Positions 34,212 to 45,400 of a stretch of DNA of 64,000 nucleotides are shown piece after piece; the stretch's first letter is position 1; each line of letters starts with the position of its first letter. The stretch is from assembly GCA_036937835.1 (NCBI GenBank), contig CM072878.1:807001-871000 (forward strand), written 5' to 3'. The notes under the pieces were generated by a model. It was not told where the DNA came from and did not search any database. It was given only the letters and a program-made list of their open reading frames with translations. This DNA is from Pampus argenteus (lineage: Eukaryota; Chordata; Actinopteri; Scombriformes; Stromateidae). Both the position numbers and the translations under genes were made by a program.

Positions 34212-34727
34212 ATTCAACACCTACAGGATATGGTAACTAAGGTTTGAAAGTGGTAATAAAAAAAAAAAAAAATAAAAAAAAAAAAAAAAAAAAAAAAAAA
34301 ATAAAATTATCGTTTAAAAATCAACAGTTAAGTATAGACGAGAAATGATAACCATATCAGATGCCGTATGGGTGATTGGTAAATATGACAGAAGCTAGGA
34401 TATGCACTACTTATTAAACTATTAAACTGAAACATTGGTTTAAGAAGGAGCGAAACTGGATTTAGAGTTCTTAATAACTCTTGACAACTTTTAAGAAGTT
34501 GTAGACGCACATAGTGCTTTCTCCCCAGAGAGGAAACGCCACAACTCTCTGAATATGGGACTTTTGGAAGACACACGTTTTGGTTTATGTTCTTGTTGTT
34601 ATTATGTATTTGTTCTGGTTTTAATGGAGATGTACACGTTTTGTCTTTTTTACTGTGCAAGTTCTTGTACAGTTTTTTATTTAATTTTTCTGAGGTGTAG
34701 TGCTTATGATTCTCATCTGGAAATCAC
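34212..34727 (+). other. L1 inter-ORF spacer with A-rich tract
   Basis: 516 bp. An almost pure A tract at 34257-34305 contains AATAAA at 34271 and 34300, potential premature polyadenylation signals inside the element. The remainder is T-rich with no ORF. Confidence 0.85.
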
Positions 34728-37700
34728 ATGAGTAAGCTGAAGTTAGTATCATACAACGTGCATGGTCTTAACCATCCTATTAAAAGGACGAAGATAATGA
34801 GCCAACTAAAAAAACTACAATGCTCAATAGCCTTACTACAAGAGACGCACCTGACGGAAGCTGAGCATAGAAAACTAAAAAGGGGATGGGTGGACCAGGT
34901 ATTTCATGCCTCATTCGGCAAAAGAAGGGGGGTAGCTATTTTAATTTGTAAAGGTACAGCTTTCAGGGTTGAAAAAGAAATAAAGGACAATATGGGACGG
35001 TATGTAATGGTTGTAGGATCTATAGGTGATGTGACAATCTCAATTCTGAATGTATATGCACCAAATGAGGAGAAAGAGACATTTTTCAAACTGATAGCTA
35101 AAGTAATAACCAGTGAAGCAAGGGGGATGATATTGATGGGGGGTGATTTTAACACTGTACAGAATGGGAGAGTAGATAGATTACCTCCGGACCAGGGTCC
35201 AAGCACAAAAAAAACGAGAGTTTTGAATAATGTTACTAAAGAGCTTGGTCTTACTGATCCATGGAGGGACAAAAACCCGAGAAGTAGAGATTTTACATTC
35301 TATTCAAATCCACACGATAGCTATTCCAGGATAGACTATTTCTATGTTTCACAACAACATGTACATAAAGTATTGAAATGTGATATAGAAAACATAACTA
35401 TCAGTGATCATGCACCTATCACGTTAACAATAGGTCTGGACGATGAACCCCTTTTCAGATACTGGAGGTTAAATGTATCGATTCTATCCAGCGAAAATGC
35501 AGTGAAAGAAATAAAGCAGAACTTAAAAGAATACTTCCAAATTAATGATAATGGGGAGGTATCGCCATCAATATTATGGGATGGAGGGAAAGCAGTGATA
35601 CGAGGGAAAATAATAGAAATATCATCTAGGATGAAAAGAGCCAGATTAAAAAAACAGACAGAATTGGAGAACAGGATTAAAGAATTGGAGAGGGAACATA
35701 AAAGAACATCGGATACGTCTATATTTGGTGAGTTAAAAACAACTAGGGATAAATTAGACGAACTTTTAACATTTAAAGCAGAAGGATCCCTACGTTTCAC
35801 AAGCCAGAGATATTATGAAATGGGAAACAGAGCCAGTCGATTATTAGCATTCCAAATTAGAAAGGCCCAAACAAATAGAATAATCTCAAAAGTGAAACAC
35901 CCCACATCTAAACAAATCAAGGTGAAACCCAAAGAAATTGCGGAAGCGTTTGCTGATTATTATAGAAATTTATATGACGATTCTGAAGCTAATCTTAGCG
36001 ATAGTAAAACACAAACATTCCTTAACAAAATAAATTTACCAACTCTGTCAGATGAAGAGGCATCTGAAATGATCGGGCCAATCTCCACACAGGAAATATT
36101 GGACACCATAAAATCTCTTAAAGATAACAAATCGCCCGGGACGGATGGGTTCCCGGGAGAGTTTTATAAGAGCTTCAGGGAGGAGATAACGCCTATGCTA
36201 CATAGAGTATTTAATTATGCACTATCATCCGGGGACCCACCTAAGTCTTGGTCAGAAGCCATTATATCGGTTTTGCATAAGGAAGGAAAAGATCCAAGTT
36301 TATGTGAGGGATATAGACCGGTGAGTTTACTCTGCAATGATTTGAAAATTCTTACAAGCATAATGGCAAAACGGATGCAGAGACATATATCTAAATTAAT
36401 TAAAACAGATCAAACTGGATTCATCCCAGGTAGGCAGGGAGCAAACAACATTAGAAGAATACTAAATATAATTTCAAACACAAAATATAAATCTACGTCC
36501 TCTATGATGCTTAGTTTAGATGCCCAGAAGGCTTTTGATAGAGTGAAATGGAGCTTTCTATATCAGACACTATCGGCATTTGGGTTTCCCCAGGATTTTA
36601 TAGAATGGGTTAAAACAATTTACAAAGACCCAAAATCACGGATCAGGGTTAATGGCTGTTGCTCTGATTTTTTCTTCCTCAAGAGAGGAGTGAGACAAGG
36701 GGATTGTTTGAGCCCACTATTGTTCGCCATAAGTATAGAGCCACTGGCTGAAGCAATAAGGCAAAACAATCAAATATTCGGAATAAGGGATGAAGGAGGG
36801 GTGGAACATAAAGTATCTTTATTCGCGGATGATTTACTTGTACTTCTGAACAGCCCATCCCTATCGGTACCAGCTCTCTTGGAAAATCTCAAAGAATATG
36901 GAGAACTCTCAGGCTATCTGACCAACGAAAGCAAATCAGCTGCTATGATGGTCGCAGGTAATTGCCCAGCAGAACTGAAAGAAAAGGTTGATTTTAAATG
37001 GACGGACAGGGGGTTCAGATATCTGGGTGTAATTATTACACCGCATGTTTCACAGTTGTATGATGCAAATTATGGGAAATTAATAAAGGAAATTAAGAAG
37101 GATATGGATAGATGGGAGATTTTACCCCTGACTCTCATTGGGAGGGTGGAAATAATAAGAATGAATATCTTGCCAAGGTTATTATTCTTATTTCAATCTC
37201 TACCAATTATGGTCCCTGGCTCCACCTTTACTATGTTGGACAAATGTATAGCAAAGTTTTTATGGCAAAACAAGAAAGCACGAATTAAATATAAAACACT
37301 CCTAGCCTCCAAAGATAAGGGAGGTTTAAATCTTCCAAATCTAAAGAACTATTATTGGGCGGCTCAACTTAGAGCGGTCATATTATGGATGACTAAAGAT
37401 AAAGATACAATATGGGTGGAGATGGAACAAAGGGCTTGTCCAAAGGTGCATTTGGAATCATTACCATTTATGTCTAAGATGATGCAAAACAAATTTAAGA
37501 TTCAAAATGAATGCATTATCGGAACAATGAAAGCATGGTCGACAATACAAAAGAAATTAAATATATCAAGCTCTGTGAGCAGAGCAACAAAAATTGCTCA
37601 AAACCCAGATTTTGTACCATGTACAATGGACACAGGATTCGAGAAATGGACAAAAACGGGGTTAATATTTATAGAACAAATTTTTAAGGGGCAGATTTTG

Positions 37701-38504
37701 AAATCATTTGACCAACTCAAACGGGAATTTAACTTACCGAATACTGATTTTTATAAATATTTGCAACTAAGACACTATCTCCAGAAACATAGGGAGTGGG
37801 AAAAAATTTGTAAAGAACCGACCAAAGTTGAAAAATTGCTTATGTCATATTCAGAGGGAGAATCAAAGAAAGGGCTTATTTCAAAATTGTACAAAGCAAT
37901 ACAATATGAATTAGGTGGTAATAATATGGATGTCAAAGAGAGGTGGGAATTGGAAGCTAACATAATAATAACAGACGATGATTGGGAGGAAACATTCAGA
38001 TCTGGACATAAATTAACCAACAGTCCAACATGGAGGGAGTTTGACTGGAAGGTAAGGATGCGTTATTTTAACACCCCTTCTATTACCTCAAAGTTCAGTA
38101 ATACATCTGATTTGTGTTGGAGGGACTGTGGCAAAGTGGGTGATTTCACTCATATATTTTGGGATTGCCCAAAACTCCTAAATTTCTGGAAATCTGTACA
38201 ACAAGAAATAAAGAAAATTCTGGGTATAGATACACGCTTTGAGCTAAGCCTATACATACTGGGTATAATACCTGAGGATTTAACGGAAAGAAAACACAAC
38301 TACTTGCTGAAAGTCTTGCTTCTGATAGCAAGGAAAATGATCACAACCTCTTGGTTGAAACCACAGCCCCCCAATATAATGCAGTGGAGAGACAGAGTAA
38401 AGAAGGTATTTACTATGGAAAAAACTACAGCAAGATTGCAACTGAAACTGGAAAAATTTGAAAGAAGATGGGAACCAATAACAAAGATGATATCAGAACA
38501 CTAA
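34728..38504 (+). CDS. L1 ORF2 protein: AP endonuclease, reverse transcriptase, CCHC
   Basis: 1258 residues, the enzyme of target-primed reverse transcription. Residues 1-235 form an APE-type endonuclease: SYNVHGLN, LLQETHL, NVYAPN, GGDFNTV and the catalytic SDH at 226-228. The reverse transcriptase lies at about 470-790: SPGTDGFPGEFYK, GYRPVSLL, motif A SLDAQKAFDRV with D598, RQGDCLSPLLF, and FADD at 699-702 with both metal-binding Asp present. A thumb-like LTLIGRVEIIRMNILPRLLF follows. The C-terminal cysteine motif is C1130-X3-C1134-X7-H1142-X4-C1147, the spacing of L1 elements. All landmark residues are intact, the length is normal and no stop or frameshift is seen, so the protein could be active. 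Confidence 0.96.
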   Translation: MSKLKLVSYNVHGLNHPIKRTKIMSQLKKLQCSIALLQETHLTEAEHRKLKRGWVDQVFHASFGKRRGVAILICKGTAFRVEKEIKDNMGRYVMVVGSIGDVTISILNVYAPNEEKETFFKLIAKVITSEARGMILMGGDFNTVQNGRVDRLPPDQGPSTKKTRVLNNVTKELGLTDPWRDKNPRSRDFTFYSNPHDSYSRIDYFYVSQQHVHKVLKCDIENITISDHAPITLTIGLDDEPLFRYWRLNVSILSSENAVKEIKQNLKEYFQINDNGEVSPSILWDGGKAVIRGKIIEISSRMKRARLKKQTELENRIKELEREHKRTSDTSIFGELKTTRDKLDELLTFKAEGSLRFTSQRYYEMGNRASRLLAFQIRKAQTNRIISKVKHPTSKQIKVKPKEIAEAFADYYRNLYDDSEANLSDSKTQTFLNKINLPTLSDEEASEMIGPISTQEILDTIKSLKDNKSPGTDGFPGEFYKSFREEITPMLHRVFNYALSSGDPPKSWSEAIISVLHKEGKDPSLCEGYRPVSLLCNDLKILTSIMAKRMQRHISKLIKTDQTGFIPGRQGANNIRRILNIISNTKYKSTSSMMLSLDAQKAFDRVKWSFLYQTLSAFGFPQDFIEWVKTIYKDPKSRIRVNGCCSDFFFLKRGVRQGDCLSPLLFAISIEPLAEAIRQNNQIFGIRDEGGVEHKVSLFADDLLVLLNSPSLSVPALLENLKEYGELSGYLTNESKSAAMMVAGNCPAELKEKVDFKWTDRGFRYLGVIITPHVSQLYDANYGKLIKEIKKDMDRWEILPLTLIGRVEIIRMNILPRLLFLFQSLPIMVPGSTFTMLDKCIAKFLWQNKKARIKYKTLLASKDKGGLNLPNLKNYYWAAQLRAVILWMTKDKDTIWVEMEQRACPKVHLESLPFMSKMMQNKFKIQNECIIGTMKAWSTIQKKLNISSSVSRATKIAQNPDFVPCTMDTGFEKWTKTGLIFIEQIFKGQILKSFDQLKREFNLPNTDFYKYLQLRHYLQKHREWEKICKEPTKVEKLLMSYSEGESKKGLISKLYKAIQYELGGNNMDVKERWELEANIIITDDDWEETFRSGHKLTNSPTWREFDWKVRMRYFNTPSITSKFSNTSDLCWRDCGKVGDFTHIFWDCPKLLNFWKSVQQEIKKILGIDTRFELSLYILGIIPEDLTERKHNYLLKVLLLIARKMITTSWLKPQPPNIMQWRDRVKKVFTMEKTTARLQLKLEKFERRWEPITKMISEH

Positions 38505-38845
38505 GCACCTCTTTTTTTTTTTTTTTTTTCTTTTTCATTTTAATTTCTGTTAATTTTCGGAGTGAAGTTATTTTGGATATCTATTATTATTGTAAAATTA
38601 GTTTAATTCCTTTTCGTATCTCAGTAACGATCAATGTTTGCGATCGTTAAGTGAATTATCTGCATTATTTCTTGTAACACTATATGCAGCAGCTTAAATT
38701 TTGCTGGGAAAAGGTATTGTGTGTGTATATATATATGGGTATGCAATGATGTTGATTTGAATGACTGTAACTAAGATTAATATAATTTTATGTACATCTT
38801 CATGTGTTAAAATTGTGTGAATAAATAAATAGTTCTAAAAAAAAA
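38505..38845 (+). terminator. L1 3' UTR, polyadenylation signal and A-tail
   Basis: A T-rich tract (38511-38529) opens the 3' UTR. AATAAA at 38820-38825 lies 11 nt before an A run beginning at 38837, which merges with the right target-site duplication. Confidence 0.88.
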
Positions 38846-38860
38846 AAAATAATTAAACGT
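38846..38860. repeat. Target-site duplication, right copy
   Basis: Identical to 33075-33089. After it the host sequence resumes with TGCCTCGCTGG. Confidence 0.9.
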
Positions 38861-39988
38861 TGCCTCGCTGGTAGTGGAACAAGTCAAACATCGTCCCGTC
38901 GAGTGATGTTTGTGATGCTCAGACAGATTCTCCACTTGGCTAACGGTTATGTTTAAACACTGTAATCCCTCTGTATCACAGTGAAACTGGGTGTGGAAAA
39001 TACCGTCAATCATTCTGTAGGTTAACTATGTTCAGTAGTATGTACACGCAGTTGGACTCAATAACCTCCTTTTCATAAATTACATTAATAAATTGTTTCG
39101 TAAATTCAGAATAGTCGTAAAAGTTCAATTAAAAGGTGAGTTCAAAGAAAATGCATGAGCAACCATATTACCATTTACCGCTAGATTATCTACCCATCCA
39201 GATTAAAGATGAGAATGAAAAATGACACTGAGAAATTCAAGTGAAGAAACAGTTTGTTGGTAGAAAGTAGCTCCAGTCATACATGGTCTGTAATCATCCA
39301 GAGTAGCAGGGTCACTGTTCATGTGTCAACGTTTATTACAACATAAATTAAAACAGTGATATTGCAAAACGTCAGAAGAGAAACCCATGGCCAGATACCA
39401 CTACAATTAAAGGGCAAAGTATGTTTTTTTCTTGTGATTTGGGTGTAAAGACCTTTTAAGCATCACCGTTTCAACTCTAAAAATATGTTCAGAAATGGAG
39501 TTTGTTGCTGACTGCTTTCCACATCGCACCACCTAAAGGCTGTGTTGTTTAAGACTGTATATGATTATATATTTCTGTATCGTAGCTGCCAAAACAACTT
39601 GATTCTTCCACTGCTCGTCACTGACTGGCTGTAGGATATATTGACACTTCGAATTGAACAAAAACTGGTTAAAAGGTTTTTTATTTTCCAAATTTATTTC
39701 CAGTGTGCAGTTGTGGGAGGTGATATTTATGTCTTCAGTTCTTCACTTTTTCTTTTCTTCTTTCCTGTAGGTTACAGACCAAAAAAAGCAAATATCAAGA
39801 GTCGTCAGATTAGTCAGTGATTGTATACTAACATAGAAAAGAAAGAAATAATGCGGTTCTGCAGCAGACAGCGTTATTTCGATGTAACACAGTCCAAATA
39901 AACAGCAGGTTCATGGCTACTGTGCCTCATTAGCTGGTTGTTGTTTACATCTGGGCTGGCTAATGTATTGGCTGACCACCCAGACGGA

Positions 39989-40030
39989 ACACACACACAC
40001 ACACACACACATAGACACACACACACACAT
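39989..40030. repeat. (CA)n with ATAGA interruptions
   Basis: Two CA blocks split by ATAGA. Confidence 0.92.
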
Positions 40031-40147
40031 AGACATCCCTCCTGGCCATAGAGTCAGCAGACCAGAACTACACTGCAGAGTTGAAATCAGATCTGAGAGT
40101 GCACTCTTGATGTGGCGTGCTGATCCTGCTGCCTACAACTTTATGTA

Positions 40148-40199
<52 letters not shown>
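40148..40199. repeat. (TG)n microsatellite
   Basis: About 25 TG units. Confidence 0.95.
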
Positions 40200-40228
40200 A
40201 ACCTAACCTTGAACTCAGTGGGTAAATC

Positions 40229-40425
40229 TGTGAGTATAGTATAGTATAGTATATTATAGTATAGCATAGTATAATATATTATAATATAGTATAATATATT
40301 ATAGTATAGTATAGTACAGTACAGTATAGTATAATATATTATAGTTTAGTATAATATATTATAGTATAGTATAGTATAGTATATTATATTATAATATAGT
40401 ATATTATATTATATTATAGTATAGT
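40229..40425. repeat. Pentanucleotide array (TATAG/TATTA)n
   Basis: About 200 bp of AGTAT-phase pentamers with block-wise variants TATAG, TATTA and TACAG. The variant blocks are interleaved rather than sorted. Confidence 0.94.
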
Positions 40426-41702
40426 GGCAGAAATGAAACAAGTCCTCCAAACTAAATGACCACGTGCACTCCAGGACGACACATCATGATGATGATGTTT
40501 TATAATGTGACGCTGAGGTTAAAGTCTGGTTAGGTTTAGGTTAAAATGGTCATGTTGTTAAGGTTAGACAAAGATTTGGTGGGCGTTAAAGTTACTACTT
40601 AAAGTTTGGTCACCTTTATCGTCATAGCAACAATAATAATCAGTGGGTTATGGTTGGGGGACAATTAAAGGTAAAAAAACATTGTTAACACATTAATTAA
40701 TATAGACGTCATGTAAACTGCTCGGGGTCAGAGTTGCTATGGCTGCTAGATGGCACCTGTCACTCAAACGTAACTATGGGTTGTTTCCAGGACATTATGA
40801 CCTGTTGTCATTTTTCTTGTCTCTGTCTTCACAGTCTCAAATAAAATACTGAATGGAAATCAGCACAGATTGGCAGAATGAGGACACAGGTTGGCAGAAT
40901 GAGGACACAGGTTGGCAGATCATGCCCATGGCCAAGACATTAAGCCTTCGTTCATGCTGTCTCTGACTAGTCCGTGTTTTAATGAAGCTTATAATGTAGT
41001 TTTTCTCATATGCATGTGCATAATGTGCATATGTGCAACACAGATGCATACAGAGTCTGTAGAAATGTATGAAATTTGATCAGGGCTCATTCATACAGAG
41101 AATATGTGGTCATTCAGGGGTCATTACCAAACTGCTGCTGCTGCTGCAGATAAAATCATTGTTTTAAAATCAGACATCATCTGATAAAATAAAAACAGGT
41201 TAATGACAGCAGCTGTGCTGTGAGATCAGCTGAACTGACTTTCAAAATGAGTGATACAATTCCAGAACAACATCTGGTACCAGAACGCAATGCAGCAAGA
41301 AGCATAAATACATGTTTGCGGTTCAGTTATACACATGTGGCAACAGATGTTGTGGCTGCACTTGAATATGACAACTTTTATTGGCTCTTACGGTTTTCTG
41401 TAATCACAAATAAAATATTGAGTGGAAATCTGTGCGCATGGTTTAGTAATCTGTGCCCTCGGTTTGCCAATCCGTGCACTCGGATTTTCACCCAATATTT
41501 TGATTCGACCGCATGACCCCATGAGGTCTCCGTATTTTTGACTTTAGTCATATGAAAATATTAATGACAACAAATAAAGATAAAGACAAATGAACAAAAG
41601 AAGCTAATTAATCTTTTTTTTTCTCACCAGCAGTAGCAAACAAAGCCAAACTGTGGATATCTATCTATCTATCTAATGTACCACCCTCTCTACCATTCCC
41701 CA

Positions 41703-41710
41703 GCACACAC

Positions 41711-41782
<72 letters not shown>

Positions 41783-41795
41783 ACACACACAACTA
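41703..41795. repeat. (CA)n with CTCA interruptions
   Basis: CA repeat broken by CACTCA units. Confidence 0.94.
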
Positions 41796-42130
41796 ACTGT
41801 CAGTTGTAATATCCGTCAACAGTCGCTAACATTAGCCTTAAGGACCAGAATGTTTACCTTTCCTTGGCAACACCTTCAGCGTCTCGGGGACTATTAGCTT
41901 GTAACGCTAACGTCTCTCTCATTGACTGTTGTAATCATTCAGATTTTAACTCCTATCATCAATATATATATACGATGAGTTCTGGAGGTTTAAGATTGGA
42001 GTTTAAAACCTTCACATTGCCAGACGATCTGACACTGATACCGACCAAGAACCCAGAGCAGATTCCTCCTCCGGTTGTCGGGAGGATGAGTTGGGGATAA
42101 CTCCTGTAGTCTGAGCTGTAACAGGCCAGC

Positions 42131-42172
42131 CTGTGTGTGTGTCTGTCTGTGTGTGTGTGTGTGTGTGTGTCT
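42131..42172. repeat. (TG)n with TCTG interruptions
   Basis: Short TG array. Confidence 0.92.
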
Positions 42173-42299
42173 GTGCTCTTTCTTTCTCACAGTGTGTCAG
42201 CAGTGGAAAGAGCTGGGGGGAAATTTTGACACTTTTCTCTCCATAAAAGAGGCTGTGAAACCTGGAAGCCTCTACCTCTCTCCTGGGGTTATAATGGGT

Positions 42300-42400
42300 T
42301 TGTCTGTTTTTAAAGGTTCAGTTCACCCAAATTACTAAAGCATATTGTCTTACTTACCTGTAGTGATATCCAGTTTTGTTTTTATTTACTCAAGTTTTAC
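42300..42400. mobile_element. Teleost interspersed repeat fragment
   Basis: AAAGGTTCAGTTCACCCAAA and CTTACTTACCTGTAGTGATA are the opening phrases of a frequent teleost MITE-like repeat. Only the start is preserved. Confidence 0.45.
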
Positions 42401-43194
42401 ATGTATCTGAGATGAGATAAATACATTTAAGAATAAATAGACTATTATTAGTAAAATCATTGATCAAGGCCTAATATGTCTTTGCAGTGCAGCACCACCT
42501 GTTGAAGCTTCGTTTTCATACTGTGACTGAAACATTTCCTTCATTCTGAAATATATTATCTGAGACTTCGATACAGGACTCAGTGCATGTTGACTGTTAG
42601 ACACTGTTGACATGTGAGATATTTGAAAAGATGAAGTATCCATTTCTGGATTTTAAGTTCTATCTAATAATAAAAGTTAGTTTTTTATGATCTACACATC
42701 ACAGCAGTGTCATTAGACGGCAGAGTGCTCTGTCTGTTACACACTATATCACAGCTGAATGTATGCATAGCTGCATAGCTGCATGTCTGTTAGCAACCAC
42801 ACAGCACAGCAACAGAAACACAAAGTATTAACAGACTAGAAAAACTTTAAAGGATATTTATTCCTAAAATCATTTTTCTGTTGATTGCTTGATAGGTTAA
42901 ACACCTGCGTATATTTCTTTCCACTTCTTAAAGCAAATTCTTTACACTACATATTAGCTAACAAGTCATCATATAAAGACCAATAAAATGTGCATCTGTA
43001 ATCTCACCTACATCACACAACACACACATGGAAACCATTAAAGCTGTCTGTTTCTACAGATACTGCTGGTGTACTTGAATGCAGCAGTGCACTCGGGGAA
43101 ATCTCTGAAGCTACATCCTGGTTCACAAAAGGCACTGTCTGTGTTTGTCATGTGTTTACAATTTAGGTTTATACAGACATTTTCCATATATTTA

Positions 43195-43829
43195 CCGTAT
43201 TTTTTGGACTATAAGGCGCACCGGATTATAAGGCACAGTCAATTAACATGTCATTTACTGTCATTGTCCACACGTAAGGCGCATCTGATTTTAAGGAACA
43301 ATAAGCAAAAAACATAACGTGTGTCAGATAAATCGAACTTTATTCAACTAATTTACAACAACTCTCAGTTGTAGTTTAACACAAAAATACAAGTTTAAGT
43401 GGGTGATTTCCGCATCAAACATGTCCAGATTCCTCTCAACAATGTTCAGTTTTAACACAAAAATACAAAACCGTTGTTCAGTTGTAACACAAAAAAGGAC
43501 CAAATCAATACACTCACTTTATTTTTCAGTTCATTGGTGATTTTGGGTGATTTTAGGATCCAACATGCCCAGACCCCTCTCGTCATTATCCAAGTATTTT
43601 GGGGGTCCTTATCCCCGCACACCGCAAAATTACCTGTATGTTGCACAGTAGGCCTATCTGTAGGCCAACATATTACTGACTCGCGGAGTAATATGTTATT
43701 AGCTGTAATGTGTACAACATAAAATCAGTTCGAGGTTAGTAAACACAACCAAAGGTCATACATAAGGCGCATTGGATTATGAGGATGATTGAATGAATTT
43801 AGATGTGCCTTATAGTCCAAAAAATACGG
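43195..43829. mobile_element. DNA transposon with CCGTATTTTTTGGACTATAAGG inverted termini
   Basis: 635 bp bounded by near-perfect terminal inverted repeats (CCGTATTTTTTGGACTATAA at the left, its complement at the right) with TA on both outer edges, suggesting a TA target. Further inward copies of AAGGCGCA flank the core. The interior repeats AACACAAAAATACAA two to three times and has no transposase frame, so it is non-autonomous. The superfamily is not certain; Tc1/mariner is suggested by the TA. Confidence 0.8.
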
Positions 43830-44199
43830 TATCTTTTTATTATTATGTTTTGCATTAAGAATGAAAGGAAGCTGTAGAAGTGAAATAAATGTTTTCTAAA
43901 ATGTAAAGTAGAAAAGTATGTGCTTGTTCTAACAGATATTTATATAATTAGGGCATATATAAAAATATTAAATATTAATAATGTCCTATCATGTAAAATA
44001 TCTTCCGAATTATATTATAAACATGTTTGACCATAAGAAAAAGCTAAATAATTGAAGGACTGCAACACTTGGAGTGATATTATTAAATTAATAAAATTCT
44101 AAAATTCTCTTCAAATTCTCTTAAAGCTGTTTCATATGATGTAAAAATTCAGTATTATCAGTTCACGCAGGACTGATATTTTCAGTTTAGAGGCCACCA

Positions 44200-44440
44200 G
44201 TTGGACCTGCTTCTTTAGTGCCAGCAGTGAGAGGCAGAGGGAGGACCAGTGAATGTGCTGATGGGCTGCAGACAATAATAATAACAACAAAGTGTAGCGT
44301 TAAACGGGCCCCCTTCAACCGTTTCCAAATGTCATTCCAGGCCTGGATGTAATGAGCCTCAGTGCAAAGTTGAATGCTTGGTAATTGCTGAACAGGGGAA
44401 ATGGATTGTCACCATAGCTTCCTTTAGTTCCCCAGCTTCC
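44200..44440. promoter_or_regulatory. Candidate conserved non-coding block
   Basis: Non-repetitive sequence such as CCACCAGTTGGACCTGCTTC, TCATTCCAGGCCTGGATG and GCTTGGTAATTGCTGAAC, next to a TG repeat. No coding potential. Judged by texture only. Confidence 0.3.
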
Positions 44441-44442
44441 TC

Positions 44443-44454
44443 TGTGTGTGTGTA

Positions 44455-44488
<34 letters not shown>
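44443..44488. repeat. (TG)n microsatellite
   Basis: TG repeat with one TATG interruption. Confidence 0.94.
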
Positions 44489-44492
<4 letters not shown>

Positions 44493-44879
44493 CATCTGTC
44501 CTTTAGTGTGTCAAAGTTCTGTCCCCAAACTCTGGGCCTCTTGACCCATTTGTCTGCATGCTGCAGGGAATTGGATCCATGAGGTGACCCCTGAATTAAG
44601 ATAAAAACAACGACGAGAGAAAACAAAAATCTACAGATTGTTGAGGAGATTAGACGTCTGGGTTTGGTTGCAGGTGGCGGGGGCCGATATCTCTTTAGAT
44701 AAGTAGGAAGAGGAAGTTGGAAGTATGAAAGTGTGGGAGGGAATATGTAAGAAAAGTGCTAATGACAGCATACTAGCATGCTTGTTTAGCATGTTAGCCA
44801 TCTTAGTTTAGTGTTGTAGCGTGCTAACATTCACTAATTATTAGCACTAAACACAAAGTAAGCCGGAGTTTGATGAGTT

Positions 44880-45400
44880 TGATGGGAATACTACTTTTTT
44901 AATGTTTTGTAGTTATATTGTATTTTGCAGCTAAATCAAAGTATTGGACAAAGTTTTGATTTGATGATGTCACTAGATCAAAATCAAAGTCACTCTTATG
45001 GGAACATTTTTGGTGTGAACCAAATTTCCTGGCAAATCACCCAAAACCACAAGTGTGAACCTGATGGTGGAGTTCGGAAAAGTCATAGAGGTTAAATTGG
45101 GGATAATTTTGGAGGAACCACGAGTACAGTAAGTAAAACATTTGACCTGCTGGTGGCGCTACGTGATAAATCACCAAAAGTCCTTAGGATTTATTATCTA
45201 AACACTGTGGATATCGGTGGGATATTTCATAGCAATCCACCCAATAGTTGTCGAGCCATTTCAATGAAAACCAATAATGTCAACCTCATGGTGGCGAAGG
45301 AAAAGTCAGAGAATCACCAAAGTCAGAGAATTCATCCTCTTGGGAACATGAATGTCGGCACAGATTTTTACCCACTGTATAACTTCCAGCAGCTGTTGCT
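44880..45400. mobile_element. Teleost interspersed repeat, long diverged copy
   Basis: Contains AATCCACCCAATAGTTGTCG, TCATGGTGGCG, AAAGTCAGAGAATCACCAAA and ATTCATCCTCTTGGGAAC followed by ATGAATGTCGGCACAG, the ordered phrases of a common spiny-rayed-fish repeat. A second, shorter piece lies at 54160-54310. No protein is encoded. Confidence 0.55.

Larger units (their letters stand above)
33090..38845 (+). mobile_element. Full-length L1-clade non-LTR retrotransposon with intact ORFs
   Basis: 5.76 kb element with a short 5' UTR, ORF1 (334 aa), a 516-bp spacer with an A-rich tract, ORF2 (1258 aa), a 3' UTR with AATAAA and a terminal A-tail. Perfect target-site duplications flank it. The duplicated site begins with AAAA, so the presumed first nick would be at TTTT/A on the minus strand, as expected of an L1 endonuclease. 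The uninterrupted ORFs and identical duplications indicate a recent insertion. It lies about 13 kb upstream of dlx4b in opposite orientation. Confidence 0.95.
38861..43194. other. Non-coding region between L1 and the 43.2 kb inverted-repeat element
   Basis: No host exon seen. Contains dinucleotide tracts, a TATAG-type array, and a 98-residue orphan frame at 41220-41516 with no recognisable domain. AAATAAAATACTGAATGGAAATC near 40840 recurs, diverged, near 41409, about 560 bp away. Confidence 0.65.

Noticed and set aside
33197..35800. Antisense ORFs within the L1
   Set aside because: They lie opposite ORF1 and ORF2 and show no family signature.
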